Assembly (NCBI GenBank): GCA_009702965.1
Contig: WLHB01000006.1
Coordinates: 1 to 47,308, forward strand
Origin: Actinomycetota bacterium
GTDB taxonomy: Bacteria; Actinomycetota; Actinomycetes; Nanopelagicales; Nanopelagicaceae
Direction: 5' to 3'
Length of the DNA: 47,308 nt
The notes beneath the pieces are model-generated. The model was not told the origin of the DNA. It was given only the letters and a program-made list of their open reading frames with translations, and searched no databases. Below are positions 16,894-25,128 of the stretch, piece by piece. Position numbers and translations under genes: made by a program. The first letter of the stretch is position 1. The number at the start of each line of letters is the position of its first letter.

Positions 16894-18374
16894 TGAAAAG
16901 TCCCTTCTCGCAATGGAGTCTACGTAATCGCCTTGTTCTCGGCGTTGCCTTACTCTCATCACTAGGTTTTATCGCATCTGGTGTTGTTGCGCAGAAATCA
17001 CTTGAAACTTTTCTCGTGCAGCAAATCGATGACCAGCTCCTTACTGTTGCAAGCGGTGCTCTGCCTCGAATAAGCCAGGCTGGAATCATTGATGATGAGC
17101 AAGAACGAGAAATGCGATCTTTCTCCGCTCGTGAAGATGATGACGATGATGACGATCTTCCAGTGAGCCCTCTGACGAGCGTGCCAACAACGACTTCGCT
17201 TACTCTATTAAATGCACAAGGTGATGTTATTGGTCGCCTTGGTGGTGGCTTAAACCGAGTATCAGCAGCTGATTTCTTGCAAGGAATTTCACTTGATGAA
17301 ACTGCTGCTTTCGCTGGCAAGCCATTTACTCTTAAATCTGCTGAAGAGAATTTCAGGGTTTTAGCGCTGCCTTTACCAGCCAACCTTGGATCGGTTGCAA
17401 TCGCACAATCACTTGATGATGTTGAGCGAACATTAAACAGATTGCAGTGGCTCTTACTTCTTATCGGCGGCATAGTGATTGCATTTATTGCAATTGCTTC
17501 CCGTTTAGTGATCAAGGTCAGCCTCAAGCCACTTTCACGCGTGGAAGAGACGGCAGAGAAGATCGCTTCCGGTGATCTTTCCGCTCGCCTTCCAGATGCT
17601 AAACCTTCAACTGAGGTGGGTCGCTTGACTACATCGCTCAATACAATGTTGTCGCGCATTGAAGAATCATTTTTGGCTCGCCAATCAAGTGAAGAGAAGT
17701 TGCGTCGCTTTGTCGCTGACGCCTCTCATGAACTTCGTACGCCGTTAACGGCGATTAGAGGATTCGCCGAACTTCACCGCCAAGGTGCCGTCTCTGGAGA
17801 AGCAGAGACAAAGGCTCTTCTCGGACGAATTGAGGGTGAATCAGTACGGATGGGCTCACTTGTTGAAGATCTTTTATTGCTCACTCGACTCGATCAAGGT
17901 CGCCAGATGCAACACATTCCTGTTGAGATGATTACAACAATAAATGATGCTGTCGCATCCGCTCGAGTCATCGGAGCCGATCACCCAATTACGGTGGTCG
18001 CTTCAGAGGATGAGTTGTATACATTGGGCGATCCACACCGAATTCATCAGGTGATTGCTAACTTATTGACCAACGCGAGAACACATACACCTGCAGGAAC
18101 ACCAATCACAGTATCCGTTGCTATCGATAGCGATGGTGTGCGTGTTTCGGTTGCAGATAAAGGACCTGGTTTAAGCGCTGACGATCAGAGGCAGATTTTT
18201 GAACGCTTCTACCGCGCCGATTCTTCACGAGTTCGAATTGATGGTGAGGGAAGCGGTTTAGGTCTCTCAATTGTTGATGCGGTCATGAAGGCACATGGCG
18301 GTAGCGTCTCAGTGAGCTCTGTATTAGGAGAAGGCGCAACATTTACTTTATTTTTTCCGCCATCAGATAGCTAA
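16893..18374 (+). CDS. Two-component sensor histidine kinase
   Basis: 493-residue membrane kinase starting at GTG. Transmembrane helices lie near 13-33 and 184-206 and flank an extracytoplasmic sensor of about 150 residues. The sensor contains an unusual run of seven aspartates at 82-88. HAMP follows at about 207-260, then HisKA with phospho-His H279 (ASHELRTPL), and an HATPase domain with N box (IANLLTNARTHTP), VADKGPGLS and GSGLGLSIV. The acidic run is a plausible cation or cationic-peptide contact. It is paired with the upstream regulator. Confidence 0.93.
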   Translation: MKSPFSQWSLRNRLVLGVALLSSLGFIASGVVAQKSLETFLVQQIDDQLLTVASGALPRISQAGIIDDEQEREMRSFSAREDDDDDDDLPVSPLTSVPTTTSLTLLNAQGDVIGRLGGGLNRVSAADFLQGISLDETAAFAGKPFTLKSAEENFRVLALPLPANLGSVAIAQSLDDVERTLNRLQWLLLLIGGIVIAFIAIASRLVIKVSLKPLSRVEETAEKIASGDLSARLPDAKPSTEVGRLTTSLNTMLSRIEESFLARQSSEEKLRRFVADASHELRTPLTAIRGFAELHRQGAVSGEAETKALLGRIEGESVRMGSLVEDLLLLTRLDQGRQMQHIPVEMITTINDAVASARVIGADHPITVVASEDELYTLGDPHRIHQVIANLLTNARTHTPAGTPITVSVAIDSDGVRVSVADKGPGLSADDQRQIFERFYRADSSRVRIDGEGSGLGLSIVDAVMKAHGGSVSVSSVLGEGATFTLFFPPSDS

Positions 18375-18381
18375 TTAATTC

Positions 18382-19296
18382 TTACTGTTGCGGTCCTAAA
18401 GATTCCATAGCCCGCAAAGTTTCAATGCGCTCTTCAATGGGTGGATGTGTAGAGAAAAGTTTAGATACCGCTTTGCCATCAAGTGGTGATTCAATCCAAA
18501 TATGAGCAACCGCATTTGATCGCTGACGCACAACAGTTGAATCGATAGCTAGGGTTTCAAGTGCGCGACGTAGCCCTGCAGGATTGCGGGTAAATGAAAC
18601 TGCGGTGGCATCTGCAAGAGATTCACGCTTGCGAGAAATAGCGCTACGCAGAAGCGCTGCTGCCATTGGCGCCAAGATCATTATTACAAGTGAGACAACA
18701 AGCAGGATTGGGTTTGAATTACCGTCACGGCGATCTCGTCCGCCACCGAAGATCATCATGCGAGCCATGAAATCGCTGAGAATCGCGATTGCACCGGCAG
18801 TCGTTGCCGCAACGGCTGAAACCAAAGTATCTCGATTAGCAACGTGTGCCATCTCGTGTGCGATGACGCCCTGTAATTCATCACGATCCATCACTTCAAG
18901 AATGCGAGTAGTAAATGCAATCAGTGCATGTTCTGGATCTCGACCAGTTGCAAAAGCATTAGGGGCACTGTCCTGAACGATCGCAACTTGAGGCATTGGA
19001 AGTCCGCTTGCAATAACAACTTCTTCAATGAGGTTAAAAAGTTCGGGGTTATCTTCGCGAGAAATCAGTTGTGCGCCGGTCATTTTTAAAACTAATTTAT
19101 CTGAACCGTAATAAGAGCCCCACACACCAATAAGTGAGATGCCCACGGCGATGGGGACGATAAATGACGTTGTACCTGCGCCAAAGTAAGTCAGGGCTGC
19201 GTAAGCGACTAACCAAGTTAATCCACCCATTGCAGCAAGGAGAAAATAAGTTTTACGCTTATTTGATCCCTCTGCGTTGCGAAAATTTGATGACAT
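18382..19296 (-). CDS. htpX: Membrane zinc metalloprotease HtpX (M48)
   Basis: 304 residues with two N-terminal transmembrane helices (about 17-35 and 43-62), the zinc motif HEMAH at 147-151, and two further hydrophobic segments after it. The later RKRESLADATAV supplies the third ligand Glu. It degrades misfolded membrane proteins. The frame is open up to 19350, but ATG 19296 falls just after the lemA stop at 19301 and gives the usual N-terminus. It is co-directional with lemA, a common pairing. Confidence 0.92.
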   Translation of the reverse strand: MSSNFRNAEGSNKRKTYFLLAAMGGLTWLVAYAALTYFGAGTTSFIVPIAVGISLIGVWGSYYGSDKLVLKMTGAQLISREDNPELFNLIEEVVIASGLPMPQVAIVQDSAPNAFATGRDPEHALIAFTTRILEVMDRDELQGVIAHEMAHVANRDTLVSAVAATTAGAIAILSDFMARMMIFGGGRDRRDGNSNPILLVVSLVIMILAPMAAALLRSAISRKRESLADATAVSFTRNPAGLRRALETLAIDSTVVRQRSNAVAHIWIESPLDGKAVSKLFSTHPPIEERIETLRAMESLGPQQ

Positions 19297-19300
19297 GTAT

Positions 19301-19852
19301 TTAGAAATTAACCTTTGGTGCTTTGCGTGCCTCTGGATCTTCCACTTCATAGAAGTCGCGAGCGCTCACCTTTGCAAATCCAGCGAAGAAGCTAGTTGGA
19401 ATTGTTGCAACCGCTTCATTGAGAGCACGCACATTGTCGTTATAGAACTGGCGAGCAAATGCCACCTTATTCTCAGTTGTTGAAAGCTCTTCCTGAAGAG
19501 AGAGAAAGTTTGCTGATGCTTTGAGATCTGGATACGCCTCTGCAACTGCAAGAAGTCCGCGCAGTGCTTGTGTGAGCATTCCATCGGCAGCTGCGACATC
19601 TGCAACTCCGGTAGCTGATGTTGCTTTGGCTCGCGCAGATACGACAGCATCAAATGTAGATTGTTCGTGCGCTGCATATCCTTTTACTGTTTCCACGAGA
19701 TTAGGGATTAAATCTGAACGGCGCGTGAGTTGAACTTCGATCTGAGCAAATGCTTCATCGACGCTGATATTCAGACGAATTAGTCGGTTGTATTGAGCAA
19801 CAAAGAAGATTGCGAGAAGTGCGATGACACCGAGAATGATCAAGATTTCCAT
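19301..19852 (-). CDS. lemA: LemA family protein
   Basis: 183 residues: one N-terminal transmembrane helix (about 2-20, LIILGVIALLAIFF) followed by a helical cytoplasmic or peripheral domain. Family motifs NRLIRLNISVDEAFAQIEVQLTRRSDLIPNLV and ENKVAFARQFYND are clear. Function is not established in general; it is often found beside htpX, as here, hinting at membrane-protein quality control. A GAAGGGG ribosome binding site lies upstream of the ATG. Confidence 0.92.
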   Translation of the reverse strand: MEILIILGVIALLAIFFVAQYNRLIRLNISVDEAFAQIEVQLTRRSDLIPNLVETVKGYAAHEQSTFDAVVSARAKATSATGVADVAAADGMLTQALRGLLAVAEAYPDLKASANFLSLQEELSTTENKVAFARQFYNDNVRALNEAVATIPTSFFAGFAKVSARDFYEVEDPEARKAPKVNF

Positions 19853-19894
19853 AATAGATTTAACCCCTTCACCGAAAGAGTTATTCCCGTTCGG

Positions 19895-20473
19895 TTAGTC
19901 GATCTTACTCCGATGGAAGTTAAGGAAGGAGCGGCTCGGAGTTGGGCCACGCTGACCCTGGTAGCGCGAACCATACTTCTCGCTTCCATATGGGTGCTCG
20001 GCAGGGGATGAAAGTTTGATCAGACAGAGCTGACCGATCTTCATTCCAGCAAAAAGTTTTACAGGAAGGTTTGCAACATTAGAAAGTTCTAGAGTGATGT
20101 GGCCAGAAAAACCTGGATCGATAAATCCGGCGGTTGAATGTGTGAGCAAGCCAAGGCGACCAAGGGATGACTTACCTTCAAGGCGCCCAGCGATGTCATC
20201 TGGCAAGGTGATTACTTCATAGGTGCTCGCTAGAACGAATTCACCTGGGTGCAAGATAAACGGCTCAGCGCCATCTGCGATCACTTCTCGGGTCAGCTCA
20301 GGCTGCTCAAGTGATGGGTCGATCACCGAGTACTTATGGTTTTCAAAGACTCGGAAGAATTTGTCGAGCCTGACATCAACTGATGACGGCTGAATCATCG
20401 CCTCGTGGAAGGGTTCGACGCCTACGCGTCCTGCGGAAATTTCGCTTCGAATATCGCGATCACTGAGTAGCAC
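19895..20473 (-). CDS. dcd: dCTP deaminase (possibly bifunctional, dUMP-forming)
   Basis: 192 residues. [12 protein letters not shown] start, [42 protein letters not shown] active-site region, and GQRGPTPSR near the C-terminus. It makes dUTP (or dUMP directly in the bifunctional actinobacterial form) for thymidylate synthesis. GTG start lies six bases after a TAGGCT -10, so the mRNA should be leaderless. It diverges from the acyl-CoA dehydrogenase gene. Confidence 0.95.
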   Translation of the reverse strand: MLLSDRDIRSEISAGRVGVEPFHEAMIQPSSVDVRLDKFFRVFENHKYSVIDPSLEQPELTREVIADGAEPFILHPGEFVLASTYEVITLPDDIAGRLEGKSSLGRLGLLTHSTAGFIDPGFSGHITLELSNVANLPVKLFAGMKIGQLCLIKLSSPAEHPYGSEKYGSRYQGQRGPTPSRSFLNFHRSKID

Positions 20474-20479
20474 GGCGTG

Positions 20480-20485
20480 AGCCTA
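20480..20485 (-). promoter_or_regulatory. -10 element of leaderless promoter for dcd
   Basis: TAGGCT on the minus strand, six bases, GTG at 20473. Confidence 0.6.
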
Positions 20486-20555
20486 TCTCCCACGGCGCGA
20501 AAATCAATTGAAGCCACAACTTGCATAAGTTACTGGCGGGTAGCACCATATCGCC

Positions 20556-22382
20556 ATGGGACATTACATAGCCAACCTCCGTGACATTGAATTCTGCCTC
20601 TATGACCTCCTCGGTCGTGACAAGGTTCTTGGAACTTCTTTATATTCTGAAATAGACCGCGAAACCGCGAGCGGAATGCTCGAAGAAGTTAAGCGTATGT
20701 GCGAGAACGATCTCGCTGATTCCTTTGTTGAAGGCGATCGCATCGGAACAGATTTCAATAAGGCCACAGGCGATATCAAGCTCCCTGAAAGTTTTAAGAA
20801 GTCATACAAGGCATACGTTGATGGTGAATGGTGGCGTCTTGATGCACCAACTGATCTCGGTGGAATGAAAGTTCCGCCATCACTTCGTTGGGCAATTGCT
20901 GAAATGGTTCTTGGTTCAAACCCGGCAATTCACATTTATGCATCTGGTTATGCATTTGCACAAGTTGCTTACGTTCTTGGCACAGATGTTCAAAAGACAA
21001 TGGCAAAACATATGGTTGATCGTCATTGGGGTGCAACGATGCAGCTAACTGAACCTGATGCAGGTTCAGATGTTGGCGCTGGTCGCAGCAAGGCTGTGCA
21101 GCAACCAGATGGAACGTGGCATATCACCGGAACAAAGCGCTACATCACTTCAGGTGATGCTGATCTTTATGAAAACATTATGCACTTCACACTCGCTCGT
21201 CGCGAAGGTGGCGGACCAGGTACAAAGGGTCTCTCACTATTTTTGATTCCAAAGTTTATGTTTGATCTTGAGACAGGTGATCTTGGAAAGCGCAACGGAG
21301 TCTATGTCACAGGTGTAGAACATAAGATGGGTCTTAATGTTTCAGCAACGTGTGAAGTAAATCTTGGTGAGCACGAACCTGCAGTCGGATATCTTCTCGG
21401 TGATGTTCATGAAGGCATCGCACAAATGTTCAAAGTGATTGAATTTGCTCGCATGATGGTGGGAACAAAGGCGATTGCAACACTTTCTGCTGGATACCAG
21501 CAGGCACTGGCATACTCCAAGACCCGTATTCAGGGTGGAGATATGAAGGTAATGAACGATAAGGCTTCACCTCGTGTCAGCATTATTCATCACCCAGATG
21601 TGCGTCGTTCTTTGATGGTGCAGAAGTCTTATTCAGAAGGTATGAGAGCCCTCGTTCTCTACACAGCAACTATCCAAGATGAGATAGAACTTGCGCGCCA
21701 GGCTGGAGATGAAGATCTTCTAGCAAAGATGGAGGCGCTCAATGATCTCTTGCTCCCTGTTGTTAAGGGTTATGGATCAGAGAAATCGTGGACACTTCTT
21801 GGAACTGAATCACTACAAACATTTGGTGGCGCAGGCTTCACAGAAGATTGGCCGCTAGAGCAATATGTTCGTGATGCAAAGATCGATACCTTGTATGAAG
21901 GTACTACTGCAATTCAGGGACTTGATTTCTTCTTCCGCAAAGTTGTTAAAGATGGCGGAAAAGCACTTGGTCTTCTTGGAAAAGAGATTTCAAAGTTTGC
22001 TGAAACCGGTGGAGCACATGAAGTACAGAAGCAAGCGCTTCTCAAGGCACTTGGTGATCTACAAGGAATGGTTGGAGTTCTTGTCGGCCACGCAATGGCA
22101 TCTCAGGAAAAAGCTGACGAGATTTACAAGGTGGGCTTAAATACTTCTCGCGTACTCATGGCAGTCGGTGACATCATCACCGCATGGCTCTTGCTACGCC
22201 AGGCAGATATCGCATCTGCAAAGATCGCTGAAGGTGCAGGAAAAGATGCTGCTTTCTTTGAGGGAAAGATTGCATCGGCTCACTTCTTTGTGGCCAACTA
22301 CCTTCCACACATCACAGCTGATCGTAAGATCGTTGAGGCCACAGATAGTGCAATCATGGAGATCTCCGAGAACGCTTTCTAA
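20556..22382 (+). CDS. Acyl-CoA dehydrogenase, long form
   Basis: 608-residue flavoenzyme of fatty-acid beta-oxidation. MQLTEPDAGSDVGA binds the flavin and substrate, followed by GTKRYITSGD, KMGLNVSATCEVNLG and the helical C-terminal domain with FGGAGFTEDWPLEQYVRDAKIDTLYEGTTAIQ, where the catalytic Glu of YEGTTAIQ is visible. The length is about 200 residues more than ordinary acyl-CoA dehydrogenases because of an N-terminal ADH_N-like extension and a C-terminal DUF-type helical domain, as in FadE5-like enzymes. No Shine-Dalgarno or clear TANNCT element is seen at its start. The EamA gene downstream has its own promoter. Confidence 0.92.
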   Translation: MGHYIANLRDIEFCLYDLLGRDKVLGTSLYSEIDRETASGMLEEVKRMCENDLADSFVEGDRIGTDFNKATGDIKLPESFKKSYKAYVDGEWWRLDAPTDLGGMKVPPSLRWAIAEMVLGSNPAIHIYASGYAFAQVAYVLGTDVQKTMAKHMVDRHWGATMQLTEPDAGSDVGAGRSKAVQQPDGTWHITGTKRYITSGDADLYENIMHFTLARREGGGPGTKGLSLFLIPKFMFDLETGDLGKRNGVYVTGVEHKMGLNVSATCEVNLGEHEPAVGYLLGDVHEGIAQMFKVIEFARMMVGTKAIATLSAGYQQALAYSKTRIQGGDMKVMNDKASPRVSIIHHPDVRRSLMVQKSYSEGMRALVLYTATIQDEIELARQAGDEDLLAKMEALNDLLLPVVKGYGSEKSWTLLGTESLQTFGGAGFTEDWPLEQYVRDAKIDTLYEGTTAIQGLDFFFRKVVKDGGKALGLLGKEISKFAETGGAHEVQKQALLKALGDLQGMVGVLVGHAMASQEKADEIYKVGLNTSRVLMAVGDIITAWLLLRQADIASAKIAEGAGKDAAFFEGKIASAHFFVANYLPHITADRKIVEATDSAIMEISENAF

Positions 22383-22387
22383 TCAGA

Positions 22388-22393
22388 TACTCT
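22388..22393 (+). promoter_or_regulatory. -10 element of leaderless promoter for the EamA transporter
   Basis: TACTCT, six bases, ATG at 22400. It lies in the 17-base gap after the acyl-CoA dehydrogenase stop. Confidence 0.6.
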
Positions 22394-22399
22394 TCTCGG

Positions 22400-23329
22400 A
22401 TGCTTAATCGCTTCCGAGGTGAGATTTACCTGATTTTAGGTGCCATCTTCTTCTCCTTCAATGGAGTGATTTCAACGCTGGTCTTAGACCACATGTCACC
22501 CTTCCGCCTTACTCAAGTGCGTTGCATTGGCGCATTTATTATTATTTTTCTTATTGTTGCGATGCGAGACGGGCAATCACTGCGCACTACAAGAAAAGAA
22601 CTTCCCACATTAATTGTCCTCGGAATTGTTGGCTTTGCAGCAGTACAGGCGGGATATTTCTTGGGTATCCAGCGCGGAGTTCCACTGAGCCTTGTCCTTA
22701 TTATTGAATTCACCGCACCAATCTGGATTGTTCTCTGGATTAAATTTGTGCAGAAGAGGCATGTACCCAATGCAATGTGGGGCGGAGTCACTCTCTCCTT
22801 TATCGGCCTCGTCTTTATCGCAAAGGTCTGGGATGGTTTGATCTTTGATCTCATTGGAATTCTTGGCGCACTTGTCTCCGCCTTTGCTCTCGCTGTCTAC
22901 TTTCTTGTTGGCTCTAAAGTTGGGCAGACGCGTTCTGCTCAATCAATGACTGTCTGGGGTCTTGGAATGGCCGGCCTTACATGGGCTCTAGTGATGCCTG
23001 TATGGCAATTTCCATTTGAAGTATTTTCACTCGAGATGAATCTTCAAGGAATCTTTGATGGAACATTTCTTCCGGGTTGGGTTTTAATTGCCTGGATTAT
23101 CGTTATGGGAACAATTGTTCCCTATCTCTTTGTTGTTGGTGGCCTGCGCCGTTTATCTCCATCAAATGCGAGTGTGATGGGAATGATTGAACCGGTTTTA
23201 GCGGGAGCATTCGCATGGATTTGGTTGGCTCAGAGTTGGGCGCCAATTCAATTAAGTGGCGCTGCAATTGTTCTTGTTGGAATTTATATTGCAGATAGAG
23301 CAAAGATCGCAGCGACGAACGCTAAATAG
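22400..23329 (+). CDS. EamA/DMT-family transporter (RhaT-like)
   Basis: 309 residues, ten predicted transmembrane helices in two EamA repeats (about 9-140 and 152-300). The second repeat ends with the common SPSNASVMGMIEPVLAGAFAWIWL segment. These carriers export or import small metabolites and amino acids; substrate unknown. Its TAG abuts the dnaB stop with no bases between, and no terminator is present. Confidence 0.88.
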   Translation: MLNRFRGEIYLILGAIFFSFNGVISTLVLDHMSPFRLTQVRCIGAFIIIFLIVAMRDGQSLRTTRKELPTLIVLGIVGFAAVQAGYFLGIQRGVPLSLVLIIEFTAPIWIVLWIKFVQKRHVPNAMWGGVTLSFIGLVFIAKVWDGLIFDLIGILGALVSAFALAVYFLVGSKVGQTRSAQSMTVWGLGMAGLTWALVMPVWQFPFEVFSLEMNLQGIFDGTFLPGWVLIAWIIVMGTIVPYLFVVGGLRRLSPSNASVMGMIEPVLAGAFAWIWLAQSWAPIQLSGAAIVLVGIYIADRAKIAATNAK

Positions 23330-24784
23330 TTATTCGTTCCATCCGCCATCACCAGGTGAAGCGGGTTGTTTAAAATCAGATGGCTGTGATGAGGTGAAGT
23401 CGCGACCTGAACCAGGATTTGCTGCCATATCTGTAAAGCGAGCAAAGTGAAGTTGTGCGGTCACGGTAATGGTGCGTGTAGGTCCGTTACGGTGCTTTGC
23501 AACGATTAGATCTGCCTCGCCTTGGCGGTTCTGTGAATCGTACATATCTTCGCGGTGGAGCAAGATAACAACGTCAGCATCTTGTTCAATCGATCCAGAT
23601 TCACGTAGGTCAGAGAGCATTGGAACCTTATTTGTACGCTGCTCCGGGCCACGGTTGAGCTGAGAGATTGCAATAACCGGTACATCGAGTTCCTTCGCCA
23701 TAAGTTTAAGTTGGCGAGAGAATTCAGAGACCTCTTGCTGACGATTTTCTACGCGCTTACCTGATGTCATCAGCTGTAGGTAATCGATAACAACGAGCTG
23801 CAAGTTATGGCGCTGCTTGAGGCGACGGGCCTTAGCGCGGATCTCCATCATCGATAGGTTTGGTGAATCATCGATAAAGAGTGGAGCATCTGAAATTTCG
23901 CCCATACGACGAGCAAGTTTTGCCCAATCATCATCGCTGAGTTGTCCTGAGCGAATACTGTTAAGACCAACGCGCGCCTCTGCCGACAACATACGCATAG
24001 TGATTTCAGATTTCGACATTTCAAGAGAGAAGATCACAGATGTTTTATTCTCGTGAATAGATGCATGGCGCGCGATATCAAGACCAAGTGTTGACTTTCC
24101 AACTGCAGGTCGCGCTGCAAGAACGATCATATTTCCAGGATGTAATCCGTGAGTGAGTAGATCAAGATCGCGGAAACCAGTCTTTACACCTTCAACACCC
24201 GCGCCCTTTGAAATTGCTTCAATCTCATCGAGTGCTTGCGGCAAAATTGTAGAGAGCTGTACATAATCCTCTGATGAACGTCGCTCTGTAACCGCGTAGA
24301 CCTCTGCCTGTGCTTGATCAACTGCATCATCTACTTCACCTTCGGCGTTATATCCCAGTTGAACAATCTTTGTTCCTGCCTCGATAAGGCGGCGCATAAT
24401 TGCATGTTCCAAAATAATTTTTGCGTAGTACCCGCCATTTGCAGCAGTTGGTACGGAAGAGATCAGCGTATGTAGATATGGCGCACCACCGGCGCGTGCA
24501 ATATCTCCGCGCTTTGTTAACTCTGCAGAGACGGTAATTGCATCTGCTGGTTCGCCGCGTCCATAGAGATCGAGAATGGCATCAAAGATAAGTTCGTGGG
24601 CAGGTCGATAGAAATCGCGTTCGCGAATAACTTCAATAACATCTGCAATTGCATCTTTAGATAACATCATTGCGCCGAGAACAGATTGTTCTGCGATGAG
24701 ATCTTGTGGTGGTGTGCGCTCAAAGTCAGCGCCTACAGTTGAAAATGATCGGCTTGAATTGTTGGGGAGTTCTGCAATGCTCAC
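23330..24784 (-). CDS. dnaB: Replicative DNA helicase DnaB
   Basis: 484 residues. N-terminal primase-interaction domain (about 15-125, starting near PPQDLIAEQSVLGAMM), linker helix, and RecA-like motor with Walker A ARPAVGKST and Walker B LVVIDYLQLM. It unwinds DNA at the fork. No intein interrupts it. The frame is open to 24814, but GTG 24784 has a Shine-Dalgarno GGGAGGG with an eight-base gap, so I start there. The upstream spacer carries DnaA-box-like sites. Confidence 0.96.
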   Translation of the reverse strand: MSIAELPNNSSRSFSTVGADFERTPPQDLIAEQSVLGAMMLSKDAIADVIEVIRERDFYRPAHELIFDAILDLYGRGEPADAITVSAELTKRGDIARAGGAPYLHTLISSVPTAANGGYYAKIILEHAIMRRLIEAGTKIVQLGYNAEGEVDDAVDQAQAEVYAVTERRSSEDYVQLSTILPQALDEIEAISKGAGVEGVKTGFRDLDLLTHGLHPGNMIVLAARPAVGKSTLGLDIARHASIHENKTSVIFSLEMSKSEITMRMLSAEARVGLNSIRSGQLSDDDWAKLARRMGEISDAPLFIDDSPNLSMMEIRAKARRLKQRHNLQLVVIDYLQLMTSGKRVENRQQEVSEFSRQLKLMAKELDVPVIAISQLNRGPEQRTNKVPMLSDLRESGSIEQDADVVILLHREDMYDSQNRQGEADLIVAKHRNGPTRTITVTAQLHFARFTDMAANPGSGRDFTSSQPSDFKQPASPGDGGWNE

Positions 24785-24792
24785 AGTGCACA

Positions 24793-24799
24793 CCCTCCC
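24793..24799 (-). promoter_or_regulatory. Ribosome binding site deciding the dnaB start
   Basis: GGGAGGG on the minus strand, eight bases before GTG 24784. Upstream in-frame starts would place the site inside the gene. Confidence 0.65.
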
Positions 24800-24901
24800 A
24801 TCGGCCACCGACATCTATCTAAACTGACAACTAAATTGTTAGAGCCAGGTGCGAAACTTAGGCGTAGCGGGTGGCTTTGCGCGAAAAAAGGGCGATCACC
24901 G

Positions 24902-24976
24902 TGTGGAGAAGTTGTGCATAAGGGGGTGGATAACCCGACCTTTACCTGTGGATGGGTGTGTATAAGGTGTGGGTAA
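24902..24976 (+). promoter_or_regulatory. Array of six phased DnaA-box-like 9-mers upstream of dnaB
   Basis: Compared with TGTGGATAA: TGTGGAGAA 24902 (8/9), TGTGCATAA 24913 (8/9), GGTGGATAA 24925 (8/9), TGTGGATGG 24947 (7/9), TGTGTATAA 24957 (8/9), TGTGGGTAA 24968 (8/9). All have the same orientation. Start-to-start steps are 11, 12, 22, 10 and 11, about one helical turn, with one register empty. None is a perfect box, which is typical of cooperative ATP-DnaA sites. Confidence 0.6.
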
Positions 24977-24990
24977 GTCTGCGATTACGG

Positions 24991-25017
24991 TGAACAGCGC
25001 GTTAAAAGTCCTGTTCA
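24991..25017. repeat. Perfect inverted repeat TGAACAG-N13-CTGTTCA
   Basis: Arms at 24991-24997 and 25011-25017, arm centres 20 bp apart, between the DnaA-box-like array and corA. It could be an operator for a dimeric regulator of dnaB or corA. The spacing does not fit the actinobacterial LexA box. Confidence 0.4.
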
Positions 25018-25113
25018 AAGGCTAACTCTTCCTCCACAGGGTGAATGGGGAAGAAAGATTTCAAAGTCTTATCAGGTGAGATTGCCTGCTTTCCAAAGTA
25101 AGCCAACTGCGGT

Positions 25114-25128
25114 GGGAGTATTACTCCC
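25114..25128 (+). promoter_or_regulatory. Inverted repeat abutting the corA start codon, sequestering its ribosome binding site
   Basis: GGGAGTA-T-TACTCCC ends on the base before ATG 25129. The left arm GGGAG is the only Shine-Dalgarno candidate, and the right arm CTCCC is its exact complement. As RNA it would block initiation; as DNA it would be a 15-bp palindromic operator. Confidence 0.5.

Larger units (their letters stand above)
24785..25128. other. Divergent dnaB/corA intergenic regulatory region
   Basis: 344 bp without a gene. From left to right it holds the dnaB ribosome binding site, about 100 bp with nothing recognised, a run of DnaA-box-like 9-mers (24902-24976), a perfect seven-base inverted repeat (24991-25017), a lone TCCTCCACA at 25030, and a hairpin touching the corA start codon. 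I could not place the dnaB or corA -10 with confidence. Confidence 0.7.

Noticed and set aside
23330-24784. Intein in dnaB, common in Actinobacteria
   Set aside because: The protein has normal length and the Walker motifs are continuous.
24991-25017. LexA/SOS box
   Set aside because: Actinobacterial SOS boxes have GAAC and GTTC arms about four bases apart; here the spacer is 13.
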